In this document: positions 6,099 through 14,551 of the stretch, piece by piece
Position numbering within the stretch: position 1 is the stretch's first letter
Layout of the letters: each line of letters begins with the position of its first letter
IMG/VR virus record: IMGVR_UViG_3300033993_001058
Coordinates: 1-24,472 of that record
Reading direction: 5' to 3' (one strand)
Source of the DNA: a virus
DNA: 24,472 nucleotides
Made by a program: the position numbers and the translations under genes
Notes under the pieces: model-generated
The model's input: the letters and a program-made list of their open reading frames with translations, nothing else
Database searches by the model: none
What the model was told of the DNA's origin: nothing

Positions 6099-6304
6099 CA
6101 GCCACGCACCTTCCTGACCAGCCCGACAAGCCAGTCAAGAAGCCTTTGGGCCGTCTCCGTTTCATAAATGCGGATCAGCGTCCATACGATGGTGACAAAA
6201 GCGGCGGCGGCGGGCAGATAGCCCACCACAACGGCGACGGTCCCGGTGAGCGCGACCACATCGCCAACGGCTTTTGCCTGCTCGACATGCTGGTTCACGG
6301 TCAC
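6098..6304 (-). CDS. Small membrane protein, class II holin-like
   Basis: A 68-residue product starting with GTG 6304, which overlaps the upstream stop (GTGA). Residues 15-45 (VVALTGTVAVVVGYLPAAAAFVTIVWTLIRIYET) form one long or two short hydrophobic segments separated by YLP. The IVWTLIRIYET stretch resembles the second helix of class II (T7-like) phage holins. The C-terminus (LVGLVRKVRG) is basic, as holins usually are. If real, the phage carries two holin-type proteins, this one and the 3TM holin at 3938-4333; this one could be an antiholin or modulator. Membrane location is clear, the holin role is inferred. Confidence 0.65.
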   Translation of the reverse strand: MTVNQHVEQAKAVGDVVALTGTVAVVVGYLPAAAAFVTIVWTLIRIYETETAQRLLDWLVGLVRKVRG

Positions 6305-6663
6305 GCCCCCGACCCGGTCTGGTAAATGGGGGCCGTCTGCAATGCCTCACCCCGGAGCACGATGCAGCCAAAGGCGATGCGTCCCTTCTGTGGGTCGTCA
6401 TGTTGCTGGAACGTCGCCACCGCCGATTCCCCGGCTGCGTTCGACCAGAAGGACAGTTCCAGTTGCCTCACAACCTGCCCGGTCTGGGGGTGGATCACGT
6501 CCACCAGGGAATAGCCTAGTGTGGTCGCCCCGGCGTCGGTCATCCATTCGAGGAAGTGGCTGCGCGGCCCGCACGAACCGGGTCCGGGGATTGATGCCGC
6601 GAGGGACAGCCCCGGCAGAAGTAGCAGGGCCACCCCTGCGATGAATCCTGCTACGCTTTTCAT
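6301..6663 (-). CDS. Exported small protein with signal peptide
   Basis: A 120-residue product read from ATG 6663 (MKSVAGFIAGVALLLL). This start gives a textbook signal peptide with basic N-region, hydrophobic core and probable signal peptidase I site after SLAA. A frame opening at 6744 would place 27 polar residues in front, so it is disfavoured, although its ATG overlaps the preceding stop and could help coupling. There is no lipobox. The mature part has two cysteines, in GSCGPRSHF and FGCIVLRG, that could form a disulfide in the periplasm, and a general C-GPR...L...GR..FGC pattern reminiscent of short exported alphaproteobacterial proteins. It sits between the fibre genes and the lysis genes. 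It may alter the host envelope; that is inference. Confidence 0.68.
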   Translation of the reverse strand: MKSVAGFIAGVALLLLPGLSLAASIPGPGSCGPRSHFLEWMTDAGATTLGYSLVDVIHPQTGQVVRQLELSFWSNAAGESAVATFQQHDDPQKGRIAFGCIVLRGEALQTAPIYQTGSGA

Positions 6664-6740
6664 GGCCGCCTGTTCCTTTGCTTGAAGGAGGGGGTGGTTA
6701 GCCTCGGCCCATCTGTTCCCGCAGGCGGTCGGGGCGCCCG

Positions 6741-6971
6741 TCATTCGTCGCGGGACCAGATGCCGTGCGTTTGCGCCAAGGCAAGTGCCTGCGATTGCAG
6801 TGTGGCGCGGGCGGGTTCGGGGACTTCCGGCTCTACCATGTGATCCATGGAGAAGTCCGGCGCGGTGGCTGCATGTCGGTGAAGCGATGCACCGTCCCGA
6901 ACGACAACGTAAACGGCGGGGTGAAGCCTGCCGTCGCCCATAATCCTAAAATCTAGTGAGTATGTCGCCAT
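6741..6971 (-). CDS. Small fibre-adjacent protein, unknown function
   Basis: A 76-residue product starting three bases after the stop of the fibre-like gene. It opens with a beta-rich segment (ATYSLDFRIMGDG) followed by HPAVYVVVRDG, and ends with a helical stretch (ARATLQSQALALAQTHGIW). It has no membrane segment. Position after the fibre gene suggests a fibre-related or chaperone-like role, but nothing in the sequence proves it. Its stop overlaps an ATG at 6744. Confidence 0.5.
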   Translation of the reverse strand: MATYSLDFRIMGDGRLHPAVYVVVRDGASLHRHAATAPDFSMDHMVEPEVPEPARATLQSQALALAQTHGIWSRDE

Positions 6972-6973
6972 GG

Positions 6974-7756
6974 CTACACCTGGTATTCGCCGTTGATAAA
7001 GAATCGGCTTGTGTTCTGGAATGCCGTCCCGTCCAGCGTTGTCAGGGACACATTGTCGCCCGTGACGCGCAGCGACACAGAGGCCGCCGCCTGTTCAACC
7101 GTCGCAAATGCCGTGTAATAACCGCCCGCCGTATCAAGATTGATGAGCGAATGCGACATAACAGCGGGCATTGAAATGTTGTCCACGTTTGCCGCAGTAA
7201 ACGGCAGCGTGACCGTGGGAGCCCCGGAATGGGTGCCCTTTGAAGTCAGGAGAATGGTGATCCTGTACTTCACGATGTTGCCAACGCGGGTATAACGGCC
7301 AACCTGCGCGTTGTAGGTAATGCCGCCGCTTGATCCGCCGAACGCTAGAGTTGGCGTAAAGCTGCCTTCCTCGTAGACCGTGAAGGGTGAGCCCGTGCCC
7401 ATGACCACAGCGGAGACATACGCCGTGCCCCAAGGGCTGGCACTGGCTCCGATGTTGGGGGCCGTGCCCGATGCGGGCAGGAAGGGGTGCCGACCGATAA
7501 CACCCGTCCCCGCGTAGGGGCGGGCTTGGTTGGCGTTGCTGTCAAACTCCGTGACCGCAATCCAGTCTGATCCGTCAGACTGCTTGTTTACGGCGCGGGT
7601 TCCGACCGAAACGTCAAGCCAGTACTGCCCGGCAGCGAGAAGCGACGGCGCAGCGGTGCCGCTGTTCTTGCTGTTGAGCGCCGCCAGCGCCGCGTTAAGA
7701 TCAGTGCGAACACCTGGGAAGCCCTGGTTCGCAACCTGTAATGTTCCTTGGCTCAT
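6974..7756 (-). CDS. Tail fibre-like protein, probable receptor-binding
   Basis: The 260-residue product overlaps the J-like gene by ATGA, so it probably assembles at the tail tip with it. Residues about 40-85 (GQYWLDVSVG..., SDGSDWIAVTEFDS) look like a short trimerising or baseplate-linked domain. From about residue 127 the block YEEGSFTPTLAFGGSSGG followed by YNAQVGRYTRVGNIVKY and ITILLTSKGTHSG is a beta-domain common in phage fibre and spike C-termini. No enzymatic motif (depolymerase, endosialidase) is visible. Host recognition is inferred from family and position. Confidence 0.75.
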   Translation of the reverse strand: MSQGTLQVANQGFPGVRTDLNAALAALNSKNSGTAAPSLLAAGQYWLDVSVGTRAVNKQSDGSDWIAVTEFDSNANQARPYAGTGVIGRHPFLPASGTAPNIGASASPWGTAYVSAVVMGTGSPFTVYEEGSFTPTLAFGGSSGGITYNAQVGRYTRVGNIVKYRITILLTSKGTHSGAPTVTLPFTAANVDNISMPAVMSHSLINLDTAGGYYTAFATVEQAAASVSLRVTGDNVSLTTLDGTAFQNTSRFFINGEYQV

Positions 7757-10700
7757 GCCGCCACTCCGTAGCCCTTGGCCAGATAGTTAAAGTTTCGCGC
7801 CACGCGAGATGCAGCGGCGGTGTAGACGTTGATGGTGAAGCCGCTGGCAGATTCACTTGTGACGGTCGCGTATTCGCCCGTCGCAATGTCCAGCACAGTT
7901 ACGCCAACCTTCGGCGTTGCCTTGAATGCAGGCAGATAGGTGACGTTCGTGTCGCCGCTGTTGCTGGTCACACCGCTTCCCGCCGCCACCCGGTCAGGCA
8001 TGTCAACGGTGACAGACAGGGCCGAAACAACCGGCGTCTGCGTGGCCACGTCCGTCGAGAGCTGCGCGCGGAATTGAAAGGCGCGGCAGGTATAATCGCC
8101 AACCGTGAACGCCCGCCAGTCGCCCCACGAGGGAGAACCGGACGGGTCATCAGCCGTGGTCCGAACTTCAAGCGATACGTTGACGTTCGACGGGCTCTCG
8201 CCATCGAAGAGGCCGGGCCGGTCGTCAAAGTTGCCTTCAGCGTCGTCAAACTGGTTGACGTAATCCTGCGCCGATACGGTAAGGCTTGCCGTCACACGCG
8301 ATGTGTAGACCGCGCCAAGATCAACGCCGTTGGCAAAGGTGTAGGTGCCCGCCGTCGCCACTTCGCCGCCGCCGCTGTCGAACAACCCGAGCGCGTCGTC
8401 AAAGTCGCCGGTCGCGTCGTCAAACGTAATGGCGGTATCCAGAACAAGGCTGCTGCCAGCCACAGCCACATTGCTTTTCGCGCCCGTGAAGGTGGGGCTT
8501 TCCGTTACCGTCTGCACGACATTGAGGTCTGCAATCCCGGCAATGGTGCTGATCGTCGCAGTTGCCGTGGTCGATTCGTTGCCTTTGAGGTCAACCGCCT
8601 TGATCAGATACGTGCCGATGAGCGCGGCAACCTGCACACTGGTTGCCGGTCGCGCCACACGCGGCACAAGGTCAATTGCGCTGCCCCAAGTTGCCCCGGT
8701 CGTCGCTGGTGCCCAGCGGATGCGATAGTGGGACAGGTCAACGTCCGCCACAGCATCCCAGGTAAGGTGCGCGGTCGTCTGCACAATGTTGACGGCAAAG
8801 TTGCCCACGTTCGCAGGCGGGGTTGTCTGGCCCGCCGGGGTGTAGCTTTGTGTGCGCCACGTTGATGCAACGCCAAGCGCATTAATTGCCCGCGCCCGCA
8901 CTTGGTAGGCGTCACCATCGGTAAGGGGTGAAATCTCGAAAACCGTGCCGGGGCCGGAACCGGCAGAGCGCCAATCCGTATCGCTCGGCCCCATAAACTG
9001 GACTTCATAGCGATCAGCCATGCCGCCGGGCGATTCGGTAAGCGTCACGATCACAACGGTCACAACGCCACCGGACGCTGTAACGCGCAGTTCCTCGGCA
9101 AAGGAGATCAACGGAACAGGGTTGACCGTGTTCGGGTCGGGCAAATTGGTATCGGGCGCGAAATCAGAAAGGGTCGCCTCTTGCGACCAGTCCCACATTT
9201 CATCGGCCTCTTCGGCCAATGTCAAGTCAACGCCGTTGTCCTCGGCAATGCGCAGGCCGACGACGCGGAACTTTTTGGCCGACCACCCAAACCGGGAGTT
9301 GGTGATGTTCACGGTGTCCCACACATTCAGGCGAAGGGCCGTCAGGTTGCAGGGGTAGGTAACAGTGATTTGCTGGCGGTTGCGCTCTAGTTCGATCTTG
9401 GCGAGGCGTTGCGCGCGGGCGCTGGACGTGGTGAAGGGAAGATCGACGTTTTTCCAGATGCGGTCTCCGCCGTCGTCAGTTTCATAGGTGCTGTTGAGGA
9501 CTGCGGCGCAGGTGGTCGCCTGCCATGCCTTGTCAGGATCGGTGTAAACCCCCTTGATCGCATTGAACAGCGATGACCGGGAGCGCCGCGGGTTGACCGT
9601 GATCGGCCCGCGCAAGTCGTCTTCGTCCAGCGTGATCGTTGCGGTGACCGCCGCGCCAGCGTATATGCGCCAGACGCCACCGGAATAGGTAAGCGCCCCC
9701 GCCATGCTGGCCAGGATCGCCCGAATTGCCTCAACAGGAGAAACCGCGTCGTCAATGGTCGCGTGGCAGGTGTAGCGCAGTTCTGATTTGAGCGTGACGG
9801 TGTGAACGCCCGTCCCGGTGTCGGTGATATCGACTGCGCTTGCCGTTAAGGAGTTAGCCAGTGACGTGGCCACCTTGCCCGACTTGGGTCCGGTGGGAAT
9901 CCAGTAGTAATCGGTCGCCAGCGAGAGGCCCGCAGGCAGGGTGCCGGTGGTGGTGAAACGGACGACGTTCCCCCGCTCCATTCCGACAAGGCCAGTGGCC
10001 AGCGTCAGAACGTCGTCAGTCGCTGCCGTGAACGTGTCGCTGGTATCGACCAGGGCGACTTGCTCGTCACATATGTTCGCCGCCGCCGTGACGGACGTAT
10101 CGTCAATATCGCCCTCGTCAATGCCGACGCGGTTGACCAGATAATCCCGCAGGACCAGTGCGGCGTTCGCGTTGTAGAGCGTGGACGAAACGCGCGGGTC
10201 ATAGATCGTTTTGCCCCGCAACCGAACCCGCAGCCCTTCAATTCGGAAGTCTGCAAACGCGCTTTGCAGATAGGCAAGGCGGGTGTGGGTGTAGGCAATG
10301 CCTGACAGCCGGTGATCGCTCGTCCAAAGTCCGCCGGAAGCCGCAACCAGTGTCGCGTCCGCCAACTGTCCCGAGGTGCCGGTGTAGCTGTAGATGTTGG
10401 CGAGCGTCTGGCCGGGGGAGAAGGGGTTGAGATACGCCCCCTGCACGTCATTCCCGGAAAGGGTCAGCAGCTGGTCGCCAAACCAATACTGGTCGAAAGC
10501 CTGAATCTCGTGAGAGGCAAAGGCCGTGACCAGCGACAGGTTTTGCCCTGCCGATCCGAAGGACTCGGCATACATGAGGGTTCCGCCGACCAGCTGTTCC
10601 CCATACACCGTGCGGCGGGGTGCATTGGCCTGACGAACGGAGTCCTGCCGACCCTGGGCCAGTCCGCTTGTGCTGATCCCGCCCGTTTTGGGCTTGGGTG

Positions 10701-10824
10701 ACAGTGCTGTAGAGGCGAGAAGAAAGGCAGCCGAGACGGCGGCCTGGCCCAGAAAGATTGCAATACCCGCAGAGACGCCAACGTTGATAAGAGCAACGGT
10801 GATCGCGCCTGCAACGGGAGGCAT
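7753..10824 (-). CDS. J-like tail tip / central hub protein
   Basis: A 1023-residue protein, the largest in the window, corresponding to lambda J and GTA hub proteins, which close the tail tip and contact the host. Order: hydrophobic N-terminus (residues 8-42); hub domains with VRLRGKTIYDPR (about 205-215) and an AILASMAGALTYSGGVWRIYAG segment; phage-tail fold continuing to VWDTVNITNSRFGW; two fibronectin type III-like domains (DRYEVQFMG..., PPANVGNFAVNIVQTTAHLTW); and a C-terminal beta-rich part with two copies of an FDD-x-G-x-FDD-x-GLFD motif. A repeat-type domain (VRFTTTGTLPAGL...DYYW...KVATSLANSL) is inserted in the hub. The gene begins right after the NlpC/P60-like stop (TAGATG). Confidence 0.93.
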   Translation of the reverse strand: MPPVAGAITVALINVGVSAGIAIFLGQAAVSAAFLLASTALSPKPKTGGISTSGLAQGRQDSVRQANAPRRTVYGEQLVGGTLMYAESFGSAGQNLSLVTAFASHEIQAFDQYWFGDQLLTLSGNDVQGAYLNPFSPGQTLANIYSYTGTSGQLADATLVAASGGLWTSDHRLSGIAYTHTRLAYLQSAFADFRIEGLRVRLRGKTIYDPRVSSTLYNANAALVLRDYLVNRVGIDEGDIDDTSVTAAANICDEQVALVDTSDTFTAATDDVLTLATGLVGMERGNVVRFTTTGTLPAGLSLATDYYWIPTGPKSGKVATSLANSLTASAVDITDTGTGVHTVTLKSELRYTCHATIDDAVSPVEAIRAILASMAGALTYSGGVWRIYAGAAVTATITLDEDDLRGPITVNPRRSRSSLFNAIKGVYTDPDKAWQATTCAAVLNSTYETDDGGDRIWKNVDLPFTTSSARAQRLAKIELERNRQQITVTYPCNLTALRLNVWDTVNITNSRFGWSAKKFRVVGLRIAEDNGVDLTLAEEADEMWDWSQEATLSDFAPDTNLPDPNTVNPVPLISFAEELRVTASGGVVTVVIVTLTESPGGMADRYEVQFMGPSDTDWRSAGSGPGTVFEISPLTDGDAYQVRARAINALGVASTWRTQSYTPAGQTTPPANVGNFAVNIVQTTAHLTWDAVADVDLSHYRIRWAPATTGATWGSAIDLVPRVARPATSVQVAALIGTYLIKAVDLKGNESTTATATISTIAGIADLNVVQTVTESPTFTGAKSNVAVAGSSLVLDTAITFDDATGDFDDALGLFDSGGGEVATAGTYTFANGVDLGAVYTSRVTASLTVSAQDYVNQFDDAEGNFDDRPGLFDGESPSNVNVSLEVRTTADDPSGSPSWGDWRAFTVGDYTCRAFQFRAQLSTDVATQTPVVSALSVTVDMPDRVAAGSGVTSNSGDTNVTYLPAFKATPKVGVTVLDIATGEYATVTSESASGFTINVYTAAASRVARNFNYLAKGYGVAA

Positions 10825-11247
10825 CTAGCGGCCCGTTGCCCACGCGCGGGTTACACGCGCCATGGGCACAAAGGAAAGCCCCTGCGGCGAAGCAACCGCA
10901 GCACGTTCGCCCGCGCAGATGCCAAGGGCAAACCCCTGAGCCCCCGCGTCGATCAGGAGAACGTCGCCGCGTTGTGCCATGGCCGGAGGAACCTCATCGC
11001 AGTTGTGTTCATGGGCGACCCACTCAGCGAGGCCCGCGAGGCTGCCGTAGCTCGCAATCATGCGGAGGGCTCCGATCTCACTGCTGTAGGTGCCGCGAAA
11101 GATCGCCGCAGGGTCGGTGCCGGTGATGGCGTTAACCACGTTGCAGGCGAACAAGGCGCAGTCGTGCGAGCCCCACGAAAAAGGCCGCTCGGATGCGGCC
11201 TGTAGTTCGTTGATAAGGCGAGAAGGCCAGTCAGGGTATCGCTGCAC
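10825..11247 (-). CDS. NlpC/P60-like tail protein (DUF6950-like)
   Basis: A 140-residue product starting with GTG 11247, which overlaps the upstream stop (TAGTG). The WGSHDCALFACNVVNAITG block (25-43) places C30 in the position of the NlpC/P60 nucleophile, and AQRGDVLLIDAG plus FALGICAGERAA follow as the usual second half, although the typical GHVGI histidine is not obvious. In RcGTA-like tails this slot holds a cell-wall peptidase that helps the tip pass the peptidoglycan. With no clear catalytic histidine, the protein may be a structural relative (DUF6950). Its place between hub gene and J gene is the canonical order. Confidence 0.78.
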   Translation of the reverse strand: MQRYPDWPSRLINELQAASERPFSWGSHDCALFACNVVNAITGTDPAAIFRGTYSSEIGALRMIASYGSLAGLAEWVAHEHNCDEVPPAMAQRGDVLLIDAGAQGFALGICAGERAAVASPQGLSFVPMARVTRAWATGR

Positions 11248-11957
11248 TAGACACCAAAGTTTGAATCCTGCTGCGCCGGACCAGCCGGGGAGAAGATGTT
11301 GTTGCCAAATTCGTCAGTAATAGAGTTGTTTTCATTGACGGACGCAGGCGGTGCCGCAGCGGACGGCGGTGGAGATGCGGCGGGCGGCGAAGAACGCACC
11401 CGGCCCCACACAATCTCTTTGGTCTGCAACGTTTCGACGAACTGGCAGCCCTTGTCGCCAGCGGACAACCGTTGCTGATCAGCGTCGGTGTAATACCGGA
11501 CCTCTTTCGGGCGCTCCAGATCAACCAGCCGGTTTTCAGCCGTTACGGTGATCTCGCATGTGCCGCCGGTATCCTGGATCGACATAACATCCATCTTGCC
11601 GGAGAACACCTGGACCGGATCGTCAATCAGCACGTCAGACGAATTGAAGAACCCAAGCCAGACCGTGCATGTGCGACCCTGGTATTGGGTGCCGAGCGCA
11701 ATCGATATCAAAGACGATGAAATGCCGGAGAGGGTGAGTTGAATGCCGTTCGACCGAACGTCTGACGTTTCTTCAATCGGGCTGATCCGGCCCAAGGTTC
11801 CCGTCCCGGTGTAGGTGTTGCCGTTCCAGATGAGATCGCCAGTGCCGGACCACAGGCGAAGCGCGCCTGAGTCGAAGTTGAAATAGACAATCCATGCCGC
11901 CTTCAGCCGGTCCTTGACAACCTCTGCTGAAACGCCAGCCGTAATATCGCGCGTCAC
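11247..11957 (-). CDS. Distal tail hub protein, DUF2163-like slot
   Basis: A 236-residue product starting with GTG 11957 (overlap GTGA with the previous gene). The N-terminal half is beta-rich with FNFDSGALRLWSGTGDLIWNG, then IEETSDVRSNGIQLTLSGIS and YQGRTCTVWLGFF, then VQVFSGKMDVMSIQDTG, the layout of phage distal-tail hub proteins next to NlpC/P60 genes (RcGTA gp13 position). Residues about 160-170 (TDADQQRLSAGDKGCQFV) match the end of this group. The last 45 residues are proline-, alanine- and asparagine-rich and probably flexible. Exact Pfam assignment is not certain. Confidence 0.75.
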   Translation of the reverse strand: MTRDITAGVSAEVVKDRLKAAWIVYFNFDSGALRLWSGTGDLIWNGNTYTGTGTLGRISPIEETSDVRSNGIQLTLSGISSSLISIALGTQYQGRTCTVWLGFFNSSDVLIDDPVQVFSGKMDVMSIQDTGGTCEITVTAENRLVDLERPKEVRYYTDADQQRLSAGDKGCQFVETLQTKEIVWGRVRSSPPAASPPPSAAAPPASVNENNSITDEFGNNIFSPAGPAQQDSNFGV

Positions 11958-12556
11958 AGCGTTTCAATGGCCGCGAATTGCAGGGTGACGTTGGAGTTGC
12001 GGTCGCCGCCCCACTGCACCGAATCGTCAACCAGCCGCATGATGCACTTGGGGTTGGTGAATGTCAGGGCCGCGTCGTTGGCAGGAGCCGAGCGAAGGGC
12101 CGGATTGATAGCGAGGGTTGCCTGACCGGAGCCGTTCGCGGTGGCGTCCTGCACCACCATGTAGAAGCGGTTTTCCAGTTGGAAGTAGGTTCCCGCAAGA
12201 ATGGTGCCACTGACTGACACGCCATCAACCGCGAGATCGTTCCCGGTCTGCGATCCGCCCGCAACAAGGATGGTCCCCGTCGCGGTCCCGAGCGGTGCCT
12301 TCAGGTCAGGGTCAAAGCCATAGAACGTGCCGAAGCGGCCACGGAGAGACGCAAGAAACGCCCGCCACTGCGCCGCCGTGGCCGGACGCATAGGGGGTAA
12401 CACAAACTCCGCTTTCCACAGCGCCCCCGGACGTTCCAGCACTTGCTCGTGACGGGACAGGGGCGACGGGAAAACGGTCGTGTTGCTGGACAGGCCAAAG
12501 GTGGAAGAAACGAAGCCCGGCGTCGTGGGCATCGTGACGGGATAGGAGATGGTCAT
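11954..12556 (-). CDS. Distal tail protein, gp12-position (DUF2460-like slot)
   Basis: A 200-residue product linked by ATGA to the tape measure gene. The block MRPATAAQWRAFLASLRGRFGTFYGFDPD is typical of a phage family between tape measure and hub genes, followed by beta-strands (GYTFQLENRFYMVVQ-type region at about 140-155) and a conserved ALRSAPANDAALTF. In GTAs this slot is occupied by a DUF2460 distal tail protein; the present sequence seems to be an alternative family filling the same role of attaching the tip to the tube. Function is inferred from position and partial resemblance. Confidence 0.7.
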   Translation of the reverse strand: MTISYPVTMPTTPGFVSSTFGLSSNTTVFPSPLSRHEQVLERPGALWKAEFVLPPMRPATAAQWRAFLASLRGRFGTFYGFDPDLKAPLGTATGTILVAGGSQTGNDLAVDGVSVSGTILAGTYFQLENRFYMVVQDATANGSGQATLAINPALRSAPANDAALTFTNPKCIMRLVDDSVQWGGDRNSNVTLQFAAIETL

Positions 12557-14337
12557 GCGCCGCGCCCAAGGAAAGCGGGCTCGCGGAAGTTGCGCGTCCG
12601 CACGGTCGAAACCGCGAGCGCCGCAGCCTCTCGCTTCGTCTGCTCAAGCATGACCTGGATGCGCGGCAACACAGAAGGGTCGGCCCCCCGTGCGTCAATG
12701 TTGTAAGTGACGGCACCGCTACCGCCAACACGCGACATGGGAAGGATCGTTCCAGAACCGCCGGGGTTGAAGATTTCTGGGCCGCGCTCGCCAACCAGCG
12801 TGGGGCCGGAGATCGTCCCGCCGCCAGCCTTGCCGAACAGCGATCCGAGGATGCTGCCGAAGAGCGAGTCGGTGGCGCTGCCGATGGCCTTGGTCGCAAA
12901 CCGGGCAAGAAGCCCCTTAAGCACATCGTCAAACTTGCGGGCATTCAAGATCATGTCCTGAAAGCCCTCGCCCACGATATCCGCGTATTCGCGGAACTCG
13001 CGCTTGTTGTCCTCGATGGCTTTCAGGTTTGCCTCGTAGGCTTCGCGCAGGCGTTCGTTGTTCGCTGTGTTCAGGGCATCGAGGCCCTTGGAGACTGATT
13101 CCATTTCCGCAGTCAGGCGTTCGTCGCGCAGCGTCTTTTGTTCTTCGAGATACTTGTCAACGCCCGTGTAGGTGTCGATCATGCTTTGCGCGACCGTTTC
13201 ATTTGTGGCCTGGATGCGGTCAGCCATTTCCTTGGCGGCCTTCTCCTCTGCGCGCCTAGCGTCTTCGGCTGCTTTATTGATCTCAGCTTGCGAGCGAGGG
13301 ATGGTGCCGCCACCACCGCCTGTTGGGGCGCTCGCCGCTGGCGCGGACGCAGGGACGGCAGCCGCTGTGACCTGCGCGCGGATAGCCGCAACACGGTCTT
13401 CCATGGCGCGAATGGCCGCAGCATCCTTTGGCAGCGGATTTTCACCGACAACGCGTTTCATCTGACTGATCTGCTCAATCAGGCGGCGCTCTTCCTGCAA
13501 CAGTTTGATATGGTCTTTTTGCTCGTCCAGCCCCTTCTGGAAGCGGCTGTTTTCGTTGATCCTCTTGAGAGCGGAGACCCAGGCGTCGGCAAATTCCTTG
13601 ATCGGCCCTGACGCCATCGCAACAATCTGTTTAGCCAGCGTCTCAAACGATTTGGTCATTGCGGCGATGCTATCGGAAGCGGCGTCGGCCTTTCCAATCA
13701 GAGAACCGCTTATGACTGCGCCGGTCGCGTGCGCCTCTGTGCGATAATTCTGGAGCCCTGCCGCGCCTTGCGAAAGTATCGGCAGAAGCCGCTGGCCCGA
13801 CTTGCCGAACACGTCAACAACCATGGCCGCGCGCTTGGCTGGGTCTTCGACGCCCGCGATCTTGTCAGCAATGTCGGCAATGACCGTATCCGTGCCGCGA
13901 ATGTTCCCCTTGGCGTCGAGAACGCTGACGCCAAGAGCACGAAACGCCTTGACTGCGGTCTCCTCACCGGCAGCGGCATCGCCAAGCGTCTTGGTCAGCT
14001 TGCTCAAGCCAGCCTCAAGCTGGCCCTGCTCAACACCGGCCTGCGCTGCGGCGAACTCGTAAACTTGCAGCATTTCAGTGGACGTGCCGAGTTGTTCCGC
14101 CAACTCGCCAATGCCGCCAACCGCGTCTAGCGTGTTCTTGACGAAGCCGACAGACAGGGACACCCCAGCGGCAGCCGCCAGCGCGCCCAAGGTGCGGAAA
14201 GCGGCCCCGATAGGCTTAAGGGCGTCTTCCATGCCTTTCATGGCACGCGAGGTTTCCCCCTGCGCCTTCTGCAACTCGCGCGACAGTTCCTTAAAGTCCG
14301 CCGAAAACTGGACGATCAGTTGGTCAATGACCGCCAT
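12553..14337 (-). CDS. Tail tape measure protein
   Basis: A 594-residue product, short for a siphovirus tape measure and similar in size to GTA-type ones, implying a tail near the short end. It sets tail length and later helps DNA passage through the membrane. Visible parts: helical N-terminus (FSADFKELSRELQKAQGE), a hydrophobic segment at about 47-66 (FRTLGALAAAAGVSLSVGFV), a tape-measure core with AMVVDVFGKSGQRLLPILSQG, long coiled-coil stretches around 265-310 and 365-475, an alanine/glycine linker, and the conserved C-terminal signature GGTISGPTLVGERGPEIFNPG. ATG 14337 overlaps the end of the frameshifted chaperone frame by 14 bp, the usual order in tailed phages. Confidence 0.94.
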   Translation of the reverse strand: MAVIDQLIVQFSADFKELSRELQKAQGETSRAMKGMEDALKPIGAAFRTLGALAAAAGVSLSVGFVKNTLDAVGGIGELAEQLGTSTEMLQVYEFAAAQAGVEQGQLEAGLSKLTKTLGDAAAGEETAVKAFRALGVSVLDAKGNIRGTDTVIADIADKIAGVEDPAKRAAMVVDVFGKSGQRLLPILSQGAAGLQNYRTEAHATGAVISGSLIGKADAASDSIAAMTKSFETLAKQIVAMASGPIKEFADAWVSALKRINENSRFQKGLDEQKDHIKLLQEERRLIEQISQMKRVVGENPLPKDAAAIRAMEDRVAAIRAQVTAAAVPASAPAASAPTGGGGGTIPRSQAEINKAAEDARRAEEKAAKEMADRIQATNETVAQSMIDTYTGVDKYLEEQKTLRDERLTAEMESVSKGLDALNTANNERLREAYEANLKAIEDNKREFREYADIVGEGFQDMILNARKFDDVLKGLLARFATKAIGSATDSLFGSILGSLFGKAGGGTISGPTLVGERGPEIFNPGGSGTILPMSRVGGSGAVTYNIDARGADPSVLPRIQVMLEQTKREAAALAVSTVRTRNFREPAFLGRGA

Positions 14338-14551
14338 CGGGAAACCTCGTCTTTAGCTGCTCAAATTCCTCACGGGACAACGGCTCAAGCACGTCTTTGT
14401 GGCCGTTCTTTTCCAGCCAGCCATCAAAGGCCGCTGACAAGTCCCACGGTGTTGACCGCCAGAACTGATCGGGCCCCCATTCCAGGATGCCCATGCCGAT
14501 CTCTCGGTAACGCCGCCACGGAATAGCGTCTACTGCGCGGCGGCTTCCTCG
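14324..14551 (-). CDS. Tail assembly chaperone, -1 frame part (DUF2376/rcc01693-like)
   Basis: The 75 codons from 14551 to the TGA at 14324-14326 encode a domain beginning RGSRRAVDAIPWRRYREIG and continuing GILEWGPDQFWRSTPWDL, ending SREEFEQLKTRFPDGGH. The GxLxWxPDxFWxxTPxxL core and the FPD end resemble rcc01693/DUF2376 (Phage_TAC_2), the second tail chaperone of GTA-like modules. There is no ATG, GTG or TTG upstream of the conserved start; the only ATG lies inside the core at residue 20. The frame is therefore best read as the T part of a G-GT product made by -1 frameshifting from the preceding gene, giving a 180-residue fusion (105 + 75). It would load the tape measure during tail assembly. 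Confidence 0.85.
   Translation of the reverse strand, partial: RGSRRAVDAIPWRRYREIGMGILEWGPDQFWRSTPWDLSAAFDGWLEKNGHKDVLEPLSREEFEQLKTRFPDGGH

Noticed and set aside
7741-8865. Open frame of 374 codons on the + strand
   Set aside because: Antisense to the J-like gene, arginine-rich and without motif; a by-product of GC-rich third positions.
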